Of a DNA stretch of 64,000 bases, positions 29,320-39,627 are shown in pieces. Each line of letters starts with the position of its first letter. The stretch's first letter is position 1. This stretch comes from an uncultured Nodularia sp. (GTDB taxonomy: Bacteria; Cyanobacteriota; Cyanobacteriia; Cyanobacteriales; Nostocaceae), in assembly GCA_903911355.1 (NCBI GenBank), contig CAIWDD010000001.1, forward strand, positions 62,001 through 126,000, in the 5' to 3' direction. The notes under the pieces were generated by a model that worked only from the letters and a program-made list of their open reading frames with translations, searched no databases and was not told the origin of the DNA. Position numbers and translations under genes: made by a program.

Positions 29320-30207
29320 ATGATCAATTGGATATATTTAGGTGTAGGAATATTACTGGGGTTGGGTATTAGGGAAGTATTTAGTCGGTTATCGCCGGTC
29401 ATCTCTCCACAGCAGGCGCAAATTACAGCAGCACAGATCAAGCAAACAGAATTAGCTTACCAAATGGCGCGGGAAATGAGCCTGTTTAAAGGGGGATTTT
29501 TAGCCCGGACTACCCATGAATTGCGATCGCCCCTGAATGGTTTAATTGGCTTACATCAGTTAATTTTGTCGGATTTGTGTGAAAATCCAGAAGAGGAGCG
29601 AGAATTTATTGCTCAAGCCCACGAAAGAGCGCTGAAACTACTACACCTAATTGATGAAATTCTTAACATAGCCAGAACAGAACATGGGACTAATAAATTA
29701 GATATTCAACCCCACTGCTTGGCTAAGATTTTACAGGAAGTTAATAATTTAACTTATATGGTGGCAGCAAATCGCAATTTATCCTTGCGCGTTGTGCTTC
29801 CAGACCCAGAAATTTATGTTTTGGCAGATTACCGGTGGCTCCGCCAAATATTGGTCAATTTAGTAGACACTGCGATTAATCAAATGGAATTTGGTGGTAT
29901 CCGTCTTTCTAGTAGTTTCTCGCCTACTAATAATAGGCTGGAGATTTTCCTGGATGTTCCAAGCCATGCTATTACTACCAGTGAGTCCATAGAACTGATG
30001 AAATTAGGAGTCGATAGTGCTGAGAATAATCAAGATCATACAATTCTTTCCCCAGGAATGAAGATGTTATTCAACCAGAGTCTCTTGGAGATGATGAGAG
30101 GAAAATTAGAAATTGTTTCTTGTCCAAGCACTCCAGAAACAAATCAAGAATTAACTAGGTTACAAATTTCTATCCCCCCAGTGATTCCTGAAGCTGAACT
30201 TCAGTGA
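29320..30207 (+). CDS. Histidine kinase with degenerate ATP-binding domain (heterocyst-linked family)
   Basis: A 295-residue protein with one N-terminal membrane helix (WIYLGVGILLGLGI) and a short linker. The HisKA dimerisation domain carries the phospho-accepting H-box THELRSPLNG (His ~66). The C-terminal part has an N-box-like LVDTAINQ, where the usual Asn-rich motif is altered, and no clear G1/G2 glycine motifs, so ATP binding is doubtful. From memory it matches alr0117 of PCC 7120, reported to affect heterocyst development, and it sits in the same tsaC neighbourhood. Its 3' end overlaps the convergent GNAT gene by 38 bp. Confidence 0.8.
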   Translation: MINWIYLGVGILLGLGIREVFSRLSPVISPQQAQITAAQIKQTELAYQMAREMSLFKGGFLARTTHELRSPLNGLIGLHQLILSDLCENPEEEREFIAQAHERALKLLHLIDEILNIARTEHGTNKLDIQPHCLAKILQEVNNLTYMVAANRNLSLRVVLPDPEIYVLADYRWLRQILVNLVDTAINQMEFGGIRLSSSFSPTNNRLEIFLDVPSHAITTSESIELMKLGVDSAENNQDHTILSPGMKMLFNQSLLEMMRGKLEIVSCPSTPETNQELTRLQISIPPVIPEAELQ

Positions 30208-30643
30208 TGGGGAGAGTTTCAATATTTGGTTGGTGATATAGTACCATTGTGGTGCTGACATTGGACTGAAAACCAATTTTTTGGTAAAACTCCTGTTGAT
30301 GAGTAGTCATTAAGTATACTCGCTCAACCCTTCTAACCCGGGGATGACTTAAAACGGTTTCTACCAACTTACGCCCCAGACCAGTACCGCGATAATCTGG
30401 GTGAATCACCACATCCCAGATAGTAGCACGATAGATACCGTCAGAAGTCGCCCTGGCAAAGCCAATCAGCTGCTCTCCGTCGCAAATACTGATCACTGGG
30501 TCGCTATTAGCGATCGCTATACTTAAATCCTCTATACTACGTCCTTTTGCCCAAAAAGCGGCAAGATTAAATAATTCTTGAAGTTGGTAAAGGTTGATTT
30601 CTGACTGGCGATATTCCGTAAATTGAATTTGAGGATAGTTCAT
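30170..30643 (-). CDS. GNAT N-acetyltransferase
   Basis: A 157-residue acetyltransferase, essentially only the GNAT domain. Motif A is VVIHPDYRGTGLGRKLVE (~76-93). [20 protein letters not shown] is close to the GNAT at 25371, so the two are paralogs. I chose ATG 30643, which has GGGG upstream; the frame opens at a GTG 3 codons earlier. Substrate unknown. Convergent and overlapping with the kinase gene. Confidence 0.85.
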   Translation of the reverse strand: MNYPQIQFTEYRQSEINLYQLQELFNLAAFWAKGRSIEDLSIAIANSDPVISICDGEQLIGFARATSDGIYRATIWDVVIHPDYRGTGLGRKLVETVLSHPRVRRVERVYLMTTHQQEFYQKIGFQSNVSTTMVLYHQPNIETLPITEVQLQESLGG

Positions 30644-30751
30644 GTTTTGCACCCCAAGGCAGTATCATTATGTGGATGAACTCATATTGTCCTAGAAAGT
30701 TTCCGATACGTATATCTATATGCAACTATCTTCAAGTTTAATTATCATTAT

Positions 30752-31198
30752 TTAATGACAAATCCACTTCCACAGAGGATGAGTGGGTCCTTGCTGTCTG
30801 ATTTTCAGAACTTGTTTTTCTAGGCGTTGTTTTTCGCGTTCTGGTAATCCCAGGAGAATACTTCGGCTTTGCCAAACTATAGTATAAACGGTAGTACCGA
30901 TACAAACGGCTAAACCGAGGCTAGATAGTGGATGATAAAACAGTCCGTATCTTAGAGAAACCCAGGTAAAGTATTGTTGTAATATGACTATTTCTGAACG
31001 TAAATTCCACAGAGTGAAAGGTGCAATGGTCAGCCACAAACAGGTGACAAAAAACCATCTCCCGTATACATTCATCTGATGTAGCCTTTCTACTTGTTGG
31101 TTAAAGGATGAGTTAATACCACTGGCATTTTTACTATTTATTGATGGTTCTTCGAGTTGATCCATGGGAGAATAAACAACCGGTTCCAAATTAATCAA
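30752..31198 (-). CDS. Conserved two-span membrane protein of unknown function
   Basis: A 148-residue protein with a polar N-terminus (1-45), two predicted membrane helices (about 48-66, WFFVTCLWLTIAPFTLW; and 92-112, LGLAVCIGTTVYTIVW) and a basic C-terminal helix (REKQRLEKQVLKIRQQ) ending in an aromatic tail. It resembles conserved cyanobacterial unknowns. It is a single gene between GNAT and secF. Confidence 0.7.
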   Translation of the reverse strand: MINLEPVVYSPMDQLEEPSINSKNASGINSSFNQQVERLHQMNVYGRWFFVTCLWLTIAPFTLWNLRSEIVILQQYFTWVSLRYGLFYHPLSSLGLAVCIGTTVYTIVWQSRSILLGLPEREKQRLEKQVLKIRQQGPTHPLWKWICH

Positions 31199-31406
31199 AG
31201 GCTTGTTGTTCGGGTAATGAGGAATTATGCACAGGCGGATTGGGATTTACTATGGTTCAAATAAGAATAATTAACCACCGATAAACCACGGATTTTAATG
31301 TGTTGATGTTGGTTATTTTAAGCTAATATACACTCAATTTAACCTGATTAAGCTCTGGTTTGTATAAGCCATATTTCCCACCGCCTGGTATTCCCTTAAG
31401 CTCATT

Positions 31407-32384
31407 CTAACCATCCTGGGAGTTAGTAGATGTATCAATGGCCTCAGCACTGACTAAAATAGGATATTTCTCTGTGCGTTCTCGCCACCAAGTCAAAAGA
31501 GTACTGGCGACAAAAATACTGGAATAAGACCCTATAGCAAAGCCAATAATTAATGCTAGGGCGAAGTATCTGAGTGTTTCTCCGCCAAAGACAAAGATGG
31601 GGATTACTGACAGCAAGGTTGTTAAGGTAGTATTGATTGATCTTCCTAATGTTTGGTTGACAGCATCATCCACAACCTCGACAATTGGCTGCTGGGGATT
31701 GACCTTAATAGTTTCCCGAATGCGATCATAAATCACGACTGTATCGTTGACAGAGAAACCGACAATTGTCAGCAGTGCCACAATAAACAGACTATCCACT
31801 TGTAGGTTTAGCAGTAAGCCCAAAATTGAAAAAATCCCTGCAGTAATCAAGACATCGTGCAAAAGCGCCACAATGGCAAATAAGGCGTAGTCCAACTGGA
31901 AGCGGAAGGTCAAGTAAATAATAATACCCATAAAGGAAACTATTAGGGCGATCATACCAGACCTAAACAATTCTGCTCCCAAGGCAGGGCCAACAGTGTC
32001 AATTTGGTTTTGTTGCGGGTCAAAGATACCAATTTTCTCACTTAAAGCAGTTTGTAAATTGGTGCGCTGATCAACATCTAAGTCCTTGGTGCGAATTGAT
32101 ATGCCATTGTCTCCCACTATTTGGATGCTGCTATCGCCCAAACCCTGGGCTTGTGCTACTTCTCGGACTGTGGTTATATTTATTGGTTGATCGCAGTTAC
32201 CCAGTTGTGTACAGTCACGTTCTAACTGTAAGCGCGTACCACCGATGAAATCTAAGCCGGGGCGTAGGGGGGCGCGAATTTGGGGGTTTTGCCAGGAAAT
32301 CGCCATTGAGATCAAACTAATGAGAATAAATGCACTAGAAATGCTCCACCATAGCGATCGCGATTTGTTAATATTCAATTTCAT
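31407..32384 (-). CDS. secF: Protein translocase subunit SecF
   Basis: SecDF uses the proton gradient to pull exported proteins out of the SecYEG channel. The 325-residue protein has the SecF start ([12 protein letters not shown], about residues 44-55), a periplasmic domain and five further membrane helices with [16 protein letters not shown] (~208-223). It overlaps secD by 4 bp, so both are translated together. Confidence 0.96.
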   Translation of the reverse strand: MKLNINKSRSLWWSISSAFILISLISMAISWQNPQIRAPLRPGLDFIGGTRLQLERDCTQLGNCDQPINITTVREVAQAQGLGDSSIQIVGDNGISIRTKDLDVDQRTNLQTALSEKIGIFDPQQNQIDTVGPALGAELFRSGMIALIVSFMGIIIYLTFRFQLDYALFAIVALLHDVLITAGIFSILGLLLNLQVDSLFIVALLTIVGFSVNDTVVIYDRIRETIKVNPQQPIVEVVDDAVNQTLGRSINTTLTTLLSVIPIFVFGGETLRYFALALIIGFAIGSYSSIFVASTLLTWWRERTEKYPILVSAEAIDTSTNSQDG

Positions 32385-33796
32385 TTAGCCACCTCTGGCT
32401 TATTTAATGCTGGTAGGTTAGGACAGAAAAGCTCTCGCTTATTTTTCACAGCCGGACTAGTAACTGCTAAAAACATGAGTGTACGGCTACAAGTGATTGC
32501 CGTAAACATACTCATGGCTACACCCAAGGCTAAGGTGAGAGCAAAGCCTCTGACTAATCCTGAACCAAACCAAAACAAAGCAGCACAAGCAATCCATGTA
32601 GTGACGTTGCTGTCTAAAATACTGGAAAATGCTCGGTAAAAACCAGATTCTACAGAACGATACAAAGATTTACCCGCTCGCAATTCTTCCCGTGTACGCT
32701 CAAAGATTAGCACATTGGCATCAACTGCCATGCCAATACTGAGGATAAAACCAGCAATTCCCGGTAAAGTCAGGGTAACCCCCAACAGAGCAAAACTCGC
32801 CCATGTTAGTAGAGAGTAGATGACTAATGAGATATCGGCAATCAATCCTGGTAGGCGGTAGTAAAATACCATAAATATTAATACTAAGATTAGACCGCCA
32901 ATACCAGCATAAATGCTGCTTTGAATACTGTCTTTACCCAAGGTAGCGCCTACAGTCCGTCTTTCGGCGATTTTCACGGGTACAGGTAAAGCACCGCCAC
33001 GCAACTGCACGCCCAAGTCATTGGCTTCTTGGGGGGTAAATGTACCTGTAATCACTGCAGCACCGCCGGTAATTCCTGTACCAGCAAATTCTACCCCCAC
33101 TACAGGAGCGCTGATTAATTCATTATCTAAAAAAATCCCAATGCTCCGCCCCGTACCGGCAAGGTTTTTGGTGAGATTGGTAAACAGTTCACCACCTTTA
33201 GTATCAAAGCGAATGGCAACATTCCAATTACTACCTTGAGTTGGTTCACCATAGGCATCTTGGAGATATTTACCGTCTAGTGGTGGTTCAGTGCTGTCAA
33301 ACAATTCTCTGATGGCTTGATTATTTTTAGCTAATTCTTCTTGATTATTAATAATTGCGGCCTCATCGCCGCCGTTTCTTAACTCTTCTTGCTTGGCTCT
33401 GAGTTCAGTTCTGGATGCTTGAAAAGCAAAAAGTTGAGTTTCTGTACCAGGCTTTTGTTGTCGAAATTCTAACTGTGCTGTACCACCTAGCACTCTTTCT
33501 GCTTGCTGCGGGTCATTGACTCCTGGTAATTGTACCAGGATTTTGTCTTTGCCTACAGTTTGAATTACTGGCTCAGAAACCCCAAGACCATTAACCCGAC
33601 CTTCCACAACTTTCTGAACCCCAGCCAAATCTCGTTCAGTAATTTCTCTCATCAGGAGTGCTGATTGCACCTGAATGGTTAACTGTGAACCGCCCCTTAA
33701 GTCTAACCCCAAAGGTACTGGAATTTTGACTATCACCGCAATAGCGGCCATGAGCAGCACGAAAATTAAAGCTAATAGCGATCGCTGTCTTTGCAT
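32381..33796 (-). CDS. secD: Protein translocase subunit SecD
   Basis: Partner of SecF in the proton-driven export motor. The start ATG 33796 ([12 protein letters not shown]) is preferred over a TTG seven codons upstream. The protein (471 aa) has helix 1, the [15 protein letters not shown] motif (~27-41), a long periplasmic domain and the C-terminal five-helix domain with the functional Asp in [17 protein letters not shown]. First gene of secD-secF. Confidence 0.96.
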   Translation of the reverse strand: MQRQRSLLALIFVLLMAAIAVIVKIPVPLGLDLRGGSQLTIQVQSALLMREITERDLAGVQKVVEGRVNGLGVSEPVIQTVGKDKILVQLPGVNDPQQAERVLGGTAQLEFRQQKPGTETQLFAFQASRTELRAKQEELRNGGDEAAIINNQEELAKNNQAIRELFDSTEPPLDGKYLQDAYGEPTQGSNWNVAIRFDTKGGELFTNLTKNLAGTGRSIGIFLDNELISAPVVGVEFAGTGITGGAAVITGTFTPQEANDLGVQLRGGALPVPVKIAERRTVGATLGKDSIQSSIYAGIGGLILVLIFMVFYYRLPGLIADISLVIYSLLTWASFALLGVTLTLPGIAGFILSIGMAVDANVLIFERTREELRAGKSLYRSVESGFYRAFSSILDSNVTTWIACAALFWFGSGLVRGFALTLALGVAMSMFTAITCSRTLMFLAVTSPAVKNKRELFCPNLPALNKPEVAK

Positions 33797-33869
33797 ACAA
33801 TAACTCGCAACTGACAAAGGCTATAATAGCGTTCTTTGAACGAGTTTTGAATGGGTAGATGGGGGAGGT

Positions 33870-33901
33870 GGGGAGATGAGGTAGATTTTTCCTCATTCCC
33901 C
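33870..33901. terminator. Hairpin terminator after pdhB
   Basis: GGGGAGATGAGG (33870-33881) pairs with CCTCATTCCCC (33891-33901) with one bulge, just beyond the pdhB stop and before the secD start. On the minus strand only a weak T-rich context follows. Confidence 0.6.
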
Positions 33902-33913
33902 AGTCTTGGGCTT

Positions 33914-34897
33914 TTAAACTCGCATAGCGACCATTTTTTCTACAGCTTCGACGATTTGTTCTGGTTGCACAATTGTTAACCGTTCCAAACTACCGTTATA
34001 GGGTGTGGGTATATCCTGGGAAGAAAGCCGCAGTACCGGCGCATCCAATTCATCAAACAAGCGGTCATTGATGGAGGCGGTTAATTCTGCACCAATACCC
34101 CCGGTTCTCATACACTCTTCCACGATAATAACTCGATGGGTTTTGCGTATGGATGCCCCAATAGTCTCAAAATCCAAAGGCTTGAGTGATATTAGGTCTA
34201 TTACTTCTGGATCATAACCTTGTTTTTCTAAAGTTTTCACGGATTGCAATACATGATGGCGCATCCGTGAGTAAGTGAGTATTGTGACATCTTTGCCACG
34301 ACGCACAACTTCTGCTTTATCCAGGGGTAGTAGATATTCTTCTTCTGGTAAATCTTCTTTTAAGTTGTAAAGTAGAACGTGTTCAAAGAACAACACCGGG
34401 TTATCGTCACGAATAGCGGATTTTAGTAGTCCTTTAGCGTTATAGGGTGTGGAACAGGTAACAATTTTTAAGCCCGGAACTGCTTGGAAGTAAGCCTCTA
34501 GGCGTTGAGAATGTTCAGCCCCTAGCTGTCTACCTACACCGCCAGGACCGCGAATTACCATAGGGATTTTAAAGTTACCGCCGGAGGTGTAGCGTAGCAT
34601 TCCAGCGTTGTTGGATATCTGGTTAAAGGCTAGGAGCAAAAAGCCCATATTCATACCTTCAATTATCGGTCTTAACCCAGTCATAGCTGCGCCGACCGCC
34701 ATACCAGTAAAACTGTTTTCGGCGATGGGAGTATCGAGAATCCGTAGTTCGCCATACTTTTTGTATAGGTCTTTAGTAACTTTGTAGGAACCGCCGTAAT
34801 GTCCTACATCTTCCCCAAGAACGAATACACTGGAATCACGGGCCATTTCTTCATCAATGGCTTCCCGCAGAGCGTTAAAAAATAGTGTTTCTGCCAT
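33914..34897 (-). CDS. pdhB: Pyruvate dehydrogenase E1 component, beta subunit
   Basis: Half of the alpha2beta2 thiamine-diphosphate E1 enzyme that decarboxylates pyruvate to feed acetyl-CoA synthesis. The 327-residue protein contains the ThDP-side Glu region ([14 protein letters not shown]), [17 protein letters not shown] (~56-72), and the C-terminal transketolase domain ([26 protein letters not shown]). No E1-alpha gene is nearby, which is normal in cyanobacteria. Confidence 0.96.
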   Translation of the reverse strand: MAETLFFNALREAIDEEMARDSSVFVLGEDVGHYGGSYKVTKDLYKKYGELRILDTPIAENSFTGMAVGAAMTGLRPIIEGMNMGFLLLAFNQISNNAGMLRYTSGGNFKIPMVIRGPGGVGRQLGAEHSQRLEAYFQAVPGLKIVTCSTPYNAKGLLKSAIRDDNPVLFFEHVLLYNLKEDLPEEEYLLPLDKAEVVRRGKDVTILTYSRMRHHVLQSVKTLEKQGYDPEVIDLISLKPLDFETIGASIRKTHRVIIVEECMRTGGIGAELTASINDRLFDELDAPVLRLSSQDIPTPYNGSLERLTIVQPEQIVEAVEKMVAMRV

Positions 34898-35013
34898 TTA
34901 GACCTTATAGTCAGACTATTGTTTTAGAATCTTATCGTGCCACCGTAGCAAATATCGTGAGCGATCGCACTAGATTAGAGATTGATTTTTTGGACAAAAT
35001 TAATTAAGTTGTA

Positions 35014-36150
35014 TTATTTGTTATTTACTGCCTGTAATTGAGAAGTTTCTAAGCGGTTCATCCATTTTTCTAAATAGACACGATTAGCAGTTTGTTCAGA
35101 TGTATCTTCAGTATCCATAGGATAAGGCATTAGTCCCAAAATCGCTGCTGTGGTTACACAAAACATTGACTTTTGGAAGCTGATACAAATTTGGACTCGC
35201 AAATCATCCTCCCCTCGAAGACTGTGACGATAAATTGTGTGTAAATAATCCGGGAGATAATGACGCATATCCTGCATCAGCAAAGTGGGAGGAATACCAG
35301 AACCTCCTATAGGTAAAGGGTCGGCATATAGTGCGCCATACTGAAATCGAGCTTGGTCTAGGGGAATTTGATATGCTTGGGCATTATATGACACTGTGCC
35401 ATGAAAGGGAGTTCCCCGAAAGAATACTGCCTCTACATAAGGGATGGCTGTATCTGCTAGGAAGGTTAAACCCACAGATTTAGGAATGATGTCATAAACT
35501 TCCCCTCGGATTTTGACGGCGTAAGTAATAGGCTTTAACGCATCTGCAACCAAACCCGCTTTAATGTGGTCTACAACTTGGGGAATGGTTTTAATTTCTT
35601 TGTGGTCGTAGCGGTCTGATAAATTCAGGAAAATATCGGCCATTACCCGCCAAAATTGGCCTAAGCCACTATAGTAAGCCGACACACGCAACATTTCCGT
35701 TAAAAAATCCGGAAATAGTTGGTTAACGCCGATGATGGGATTGTTGGGGAATTTGGCTTGAATAACTGCTTGTGCTCTTTCTTCAAACTCTGGTGTATCT
35801 AAATATTCATCTAGACCACCTCCACCGTGCCACATCATGGCTTTCATGCAATATTCGGCATATTCAAAGTTAATTCTGTCATGCCACCAATGGCGAATTA
35901 GCTTGGGGAAAGAAATTTCCCCGTTAAAGTATTTAAAAAAGGGAAAAAATACTAGAAATTGATGTTCAGCAATATAAATGAGGTTTTTTGAATAGGCATC
36001 TAAAACCACGCCGTAGCTTTTAAGTATGCCCACAACTTCCATGACATTATCTGGACTATCAGGAACTAATGTACCTCCGGTGAGTAGTCTTTGAATATAC
36101 TCAGATAAAGGATGTGAGAAAGGTTTTTTTTGCATTCTTACCATTGCCAT
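35014..36150 (-). CDS. cupA: CO2 hydration protein CupA (ChpY) of the NDH-1MS complex
   Basis: CupA caps the NDH-1MS complex and is the carbonic-anhydrase-like part that turns CO2 into bicarbonate using redox-driven proton pumping. The 378-residue protein matches the ChpX/ChpY family over its full length (YCMKAMMWHGGGGLDEYLD about residues 98-116; a Zn-ligand-type His/Cys supply is present). It is the third gene after ndhF3-ndhD3, the order typical for the low-CO2-inducible type. The CupA rather than CupB assignment rests on that order and on the neighbouring ccm operon. Start ambiguous among three close ATGs. Confidence 0.88.
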   Translation of the reverse strand: MAMVRMQKKPFSHPLSEYIQRLLTGGTLVPDSPDNVMEVVGILKSYGVVLDAYSKNLIYIAEHQFLVFFPFFKYFNGEISFPKLIRHWWHDRINFEYAEYCMKAMMWHGGGGLDEYLDTPEFEERAQAVIQAKFPNNPIIGVNQLFPDFLTEMLRVSAYYSGLGQFWRVMADIFLNLSDRYDHKEIKTIPQVVDHIKAGLVADALKPITYAVKIRGEVYDIIPKSVGLTFLADTAIPYVEAVFFRGTPFHGTVSYNAQAYQIPLDQARFQYGALYADPLPIGGSGIPPTLLMQDMRHYLPDYLHTIYRHSLRGEDDLRVQICISFQKSMFCVTTAAILGLMPYPMDTEDTSEQTANRVYLEKWMNRLETSQLQAVNNK

Positions 36151-36215
36151 TTCTGCAAAATTTACAGAGATTTAGAGAAGGGGTATCGGGTATCGAAAAT
36201 ACTCTTCCCCAGCCC

Positions 36216-37715
36216 TTAGTTACCAGTACCCTGATCTAAAGACACCGCAGTTACTACATTTTCGCTATTAACCATAGCTGTGATTGTGGGTTCACTCCAG
36301 CGCACTAACCAAGCTGGTTGTATACCAAAAATCACAATTAATACTGCTAGAATTACTGAAGGTATGCGATCGCTCCACAATACACGGGGCAAGTTGCTGA
36401 CTTGTGGGGACAACCGCCCAAAAAAAGCGCGATTCATCAGAATTAAGAAGTAAACGGCAGTTAAGCCTGTACCAATCATAGATAACAGCGTCTGGACTGG
36501 AAAAACGGCAAAACTGCCGCGAAAAACGATAAATTCGGAAATAAACCCCACCATTCCCGGTACACCGGCGCTGGCCATCACACCCAAAACCATTAAGCTA
36601 CCAATCAGGGGTAACCCTCGTTCTGGGTTAAGTAATCCTTTAATTACATTTAAATCGCGGCTTCCAGCTTTTTGATAAACAACCCCCACAAGTAAAAACA
36701 GCAGTGGGGAAATCAAACCGTGGCTGATCATTTGCATCACAGCCCCCAAGGTACTCACCGGTGTAGCCGCCGCCGCTGCTAATAGGATGTAGCCCATGTG
36801 TCCAATGGAGCTGTAGGCTACCATTTTTTTCATGTCGGTTTGGGCGATCGCACAAGAAGAGCCAAATAGGACACTAACCACAGCCCAAGTTGCCAACCAT
36901 GGGGCTAAATAAGTCCAAGCTTCTGGTAACAAGTTCATGCCAAAGCGTAGTAGGCCATAGGTTCCTAACTTCAACAGCACTCCCGCCAGCAGGACAGAAA
37001 TGGGTGTAGAAGCTTCAACGTGGGCATCTGGTAACCATGTATGAAAGGGAAATAGGGGAATTTTAATCCCAAAACCCACTAGAAGGCCTCCTAGTAGTAT
37101 CAGCTGTGTTGCCAAGGGTAAAGTTGTGGTTTTCAAACCCAAGAGTGCAAAGCTACCAGAACCACTCAGCCAAACCATACCCAGGAAACTTGCCAAAATT
37201 AATATCCCGGAAATGGCGGTGTAAATCAGAAATTTTGTGGCAGCATAACCCCGTCTAGCGCCTCCCCAAATGGCAATTAACAGATATAGCGGTATTAGTT
37301 CCAGCTCATAAAACAGGAAAAATAGTAGTAAATCTTGTGCCAAAAATGCTCCAATCACCCCAGCATTTAACAGTAAGATTAAGGAGTAATAAAATCTAGG
37401 ACGCTGAAGGGATTCATTACTGCTGTAAATGGCAATACAAGTTAACAGTCCATTTAAAACCAGTAATGGTAAAGATAAACCATCTATTCCTAAATTATAA
37501 TTCAAGCCTAAAGATTCTATCCAGGGGATAGACTCAGTAAACTGTTGACTGGCTTGGGCGGGGTTGAATTTTACTGCCAGTACAACTGTCCACAAGAAGA
37601 TGATAATGGCGAAGAGGAAAGCCAGTTGACGGGAAAGTTTGCCACTGATGTGACCGGGCCAGAAACCGATTAAAGCCGCCGCTAATAATGGCAGTACAAT
37701 TAGTACACTCAGCAT
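36216..37715 (-). CDS. ndhD3: NDH-1 subunit NdhD3 (inducible CO2-uptake complex)
   Basis: A 499-residue antiporter-like membrane subunit with about 14 helices. The proton-path residues typical of the family are seen in YELELIPLYLLI (Glu ~138), FGIKIPLFPFHTWLPDAHVEA (split; Lys ~220) and MKKMVAYSSIGHMG. It lies between ndhF3 and cupA with gaps of 49 and 65 bp. Expression of this operon is known to rise at low CO2 under LysR control. Confidence 0.92.
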   Translation of the reverse strand: MLSVLIVLPLLAAALIGFWPGHISGKLSRQLAFLFAIIIFLWTVVLAVKFNPAQASQQFTESIPWIESLGLNYNLGIDGLSLPLLVLNGLLTCIAIYSSNESLQRPRFYYSLILLLNAGVIGAFLAQDLLLFFLFYELELIPLYLLIAIWGGARRGYAATKFLIYTAISGILILASFLGMVWLSGSGSFALLGLKTTTLPLATQLILLGGLLVGFGIKIPLFPFHTWLPDAHVEASTPISVLLAGVLLKLGTYGLLRFGMNLLPEAWTYLAPWLATWAVVSVLFGSSCAIAQTDMKKMVAYSSIGHMGYILLAAAAATPVSTLGAVMQMISHGLISPLLFLLVGVVYQKAGSRDLNVIKGLLNPERGLPLIGSLMVLGVMASAGVPGMVGFISEFIVFRGSFAVFPVQTLLSMIGTGLTAVYFLILMNRAFFGRLSPQVSNLPRVLWSDRIPSVILAVLIVIFGIQPAWLVRWSEPTITAMVNSENVVTAVSLDQGTGN

Positions 37716-37764
37716 AAGTATAACTATGTATGGGTAGAGGGGATGTAAAAAGTCTGTTGCCCTG

Positions 37765-39627
37765 TTAAAACGGTAATTTATCTAGTAGACCTAATGACCA
37801 GCTAATGAAAAAACCCAGGACGCTGATCACTACCAGGATAGTTAACATATATCCCTGGGATTGACCAGAAATGGTATATTTTAAGCCTTGTCCACCTAGA
37901 ATTGTCGCAAATCCTACCAAGTTAACAAAACCATCAACTAGATAGCGATCGCTCCAATCAGAAAATTTTGATAGCAGGGCGACTAAATTAACTATTGTTA
38001 GTTTATAAATTTTATCAATGTAAAAATCATAACCCAATAAGTCCTGTACAAATCTCCAGACCAGGATTCTGGATCTTGACCATGCTTTATGGAGGGACAT
38101 TGTAGAGCCTATAGCTACCCCGATCACCGTAGAAGAAACCAAGATTAATAGTATGTACCAATCCACGTTTTCCCAATTAGGCAGCAAATACCATTGCTGT
38201 AGCATCAGTGGTAAGAGTAAATTCACTACAGTTAGTGCCACCATTGGTAATGCCATTTGCCAGCCAACTTCCGGGGTGCGGCGGGTTTTTTGTTGTGGTT
38301 TACCCCAAAATATTAATCTGAATACTCGTGTCAGGTTCAAGGCTGTCAAGCCGTTGACTAATACTAAGATGGCAATTACCCAAGGACTAGCATGAACTAA
38401 GCCATCTGCCCATGCCAGCATTGCCCAGAAACTTCCCAGTGGTAACAGTGTTACCATACCGGCAGAACCTACGATAAAAGCTGTGGTAGTGGCTGGCATC
38501 CTTGACCATAATCCACCCATTTCGGTTAAGTCTTGGGTGCTAGTGGTATAGATTACTGAACCAGAACTCATGAACAATAGAGCTTTAGCGATCGCATGGG
38601 TTAACATTAACATTAGGGCCACACCACCTTGCTCTAACCCCACTGCCAAAAAGACTAAGCCCATGTATGCACTAGTGGAATGAGATAAGGCTCGCTTAAT
38701 ATCTGTTTGGGCTAGTGACACTAATGTTGCACCCACTGCGGTCAATGCCCCTATCACAACTAGGGTATTTAAAGCAATGGGAGACAAGGTTAATATTGGC
38801 TGAAGTTTATATAATACATAAGCACCGCCACCTACAACTAATGAATTCCGCATTACCGAAGCGGGGTTAGGGCCTTCCATGGCTTCATCTAACCATAGGT
38901 GTAAGGGAAATTGAGCGCATTTACCCGCAGGTCCGGCAATTAATCCCAAACACAGCAAAGTCGAAGTAACTGGACTTAAATCAGCTGTTTGTGCCCACTC
39001 ATACAAATCAGAAAAGTTCAAACTACCACATAAAGTCGAAAGCGTTACCACCCCCATTAATAACAGTAAGTCTCCCACACGCTTGGTTAAAAAGGCATCT
39101 CGCGCTGCTGTCACGACTAGTGGTTGAGCATACCAAAATCCTACCAATAGATAGGTAGAAAGGGTGAGTACTTCTAAAACAGCGTAGCTGAGAAACAAGG
39201 AATCACTGATCGCTAAACCAGTCAGCGCCATTTCAAAGAATCCGATTAATGCAAAGAACCGTGCTAAAGACCAGTCCTTTTCCATGTATCCTAGGGCATA
39301 AATTTGTGTTAACAGACTTAATCCGCTAATTAATACCATCGCCCCAATGCTAGTTGGGGAGAGTTCCAAGGCAAAAGATAAGTTAATATCTGCAGCTTGC
39401 AACCAGTTGATCACTAAAATTTCTGGTTCTTTATCCCAAATATGCTTAAATACGAACAGACTATGAAGAAAACCCACAATGGTTGTCAATATGTTGAAAT
39501 ATGCCGCGGGTCTAGGGCCAGTACGCCGAATGATTCCCATTCCCCACGGTAAGGTTACCAGTGCGCCAAGTAGGCTGTAGAATGGCACCCACCAACTTGT
39601 TGAAAATAGAAACTGATTCATTGACAT
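37765..39627 (-). CDS. ndhF3: NDH-1 subunit NdhF3 (inducible CO2-uptake complex)
   Basis: A 620-residue antiporter-like subunit with ~16 helices including the long lateral helix near the C-terminus. The motifs LTQIYALGYME (~107-117), CAQFPLHLWLDEAMEGPNPAS (split; ~235-255) and DIKRALSHSTSAYMG mark the NuoL/NdhF family. NdhF3 interacts with CupA. It is the first gene of the operon, divergent from ccmK2 across 655 bp. Confidence 0.93.
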   Translation of the reverse strand: MSMNQFLFSTSWWVPFYSLLGALVTLPWGMGIIRRTGPRPAAYFNILTTIVGFLHSLFVFKHIWDKEPEILVINWLQAADINLSFALELSPTSIGAMVLISGLSLLTQIYALGYMEKDWSLARFFALIGFFEMALTGLAISDSLFLSYAVLEVLTLSTYLLVGFWYAQPLVVTAARDAFLTKRVGDLLLLMGVVTLSTLCGSLNFSDLYEWAQTADLSPVTSTLLCLGLIAGPAGKCAQFPLHLWLDEAMEGPNPASVMRNSLVVGGGAYVLYKLQPILTLSPIALNTLVVIGALTAVGATLVSLAQTDIKRALSHSTSAYMGLVFLAVGLEQGGVALMLMLTHAIAKALLFMSSGSVIYTTSTQDLTEMGGLWSRMPATTTAFIVGSAGMVTLLPLGSFWAMLAWADGLVHASPWVIAILVLVNGLTALNLTRVFRLIFWGKPQQKTRRTPEVGWQMALPMVALTVVNLLLPLMLQQWYLLPNWENVDWYILLILVSSTVIGVAIGSTMSLHKAWSRSRILVWRFVQDLLGYDFYIDKIYKLTIVNLVALLSKFSDWSDRYLVDGFVNLVGFATILGGQGLKYTISGQSQGYMLTILVVISVLGFFISWSLGLLDKLPF

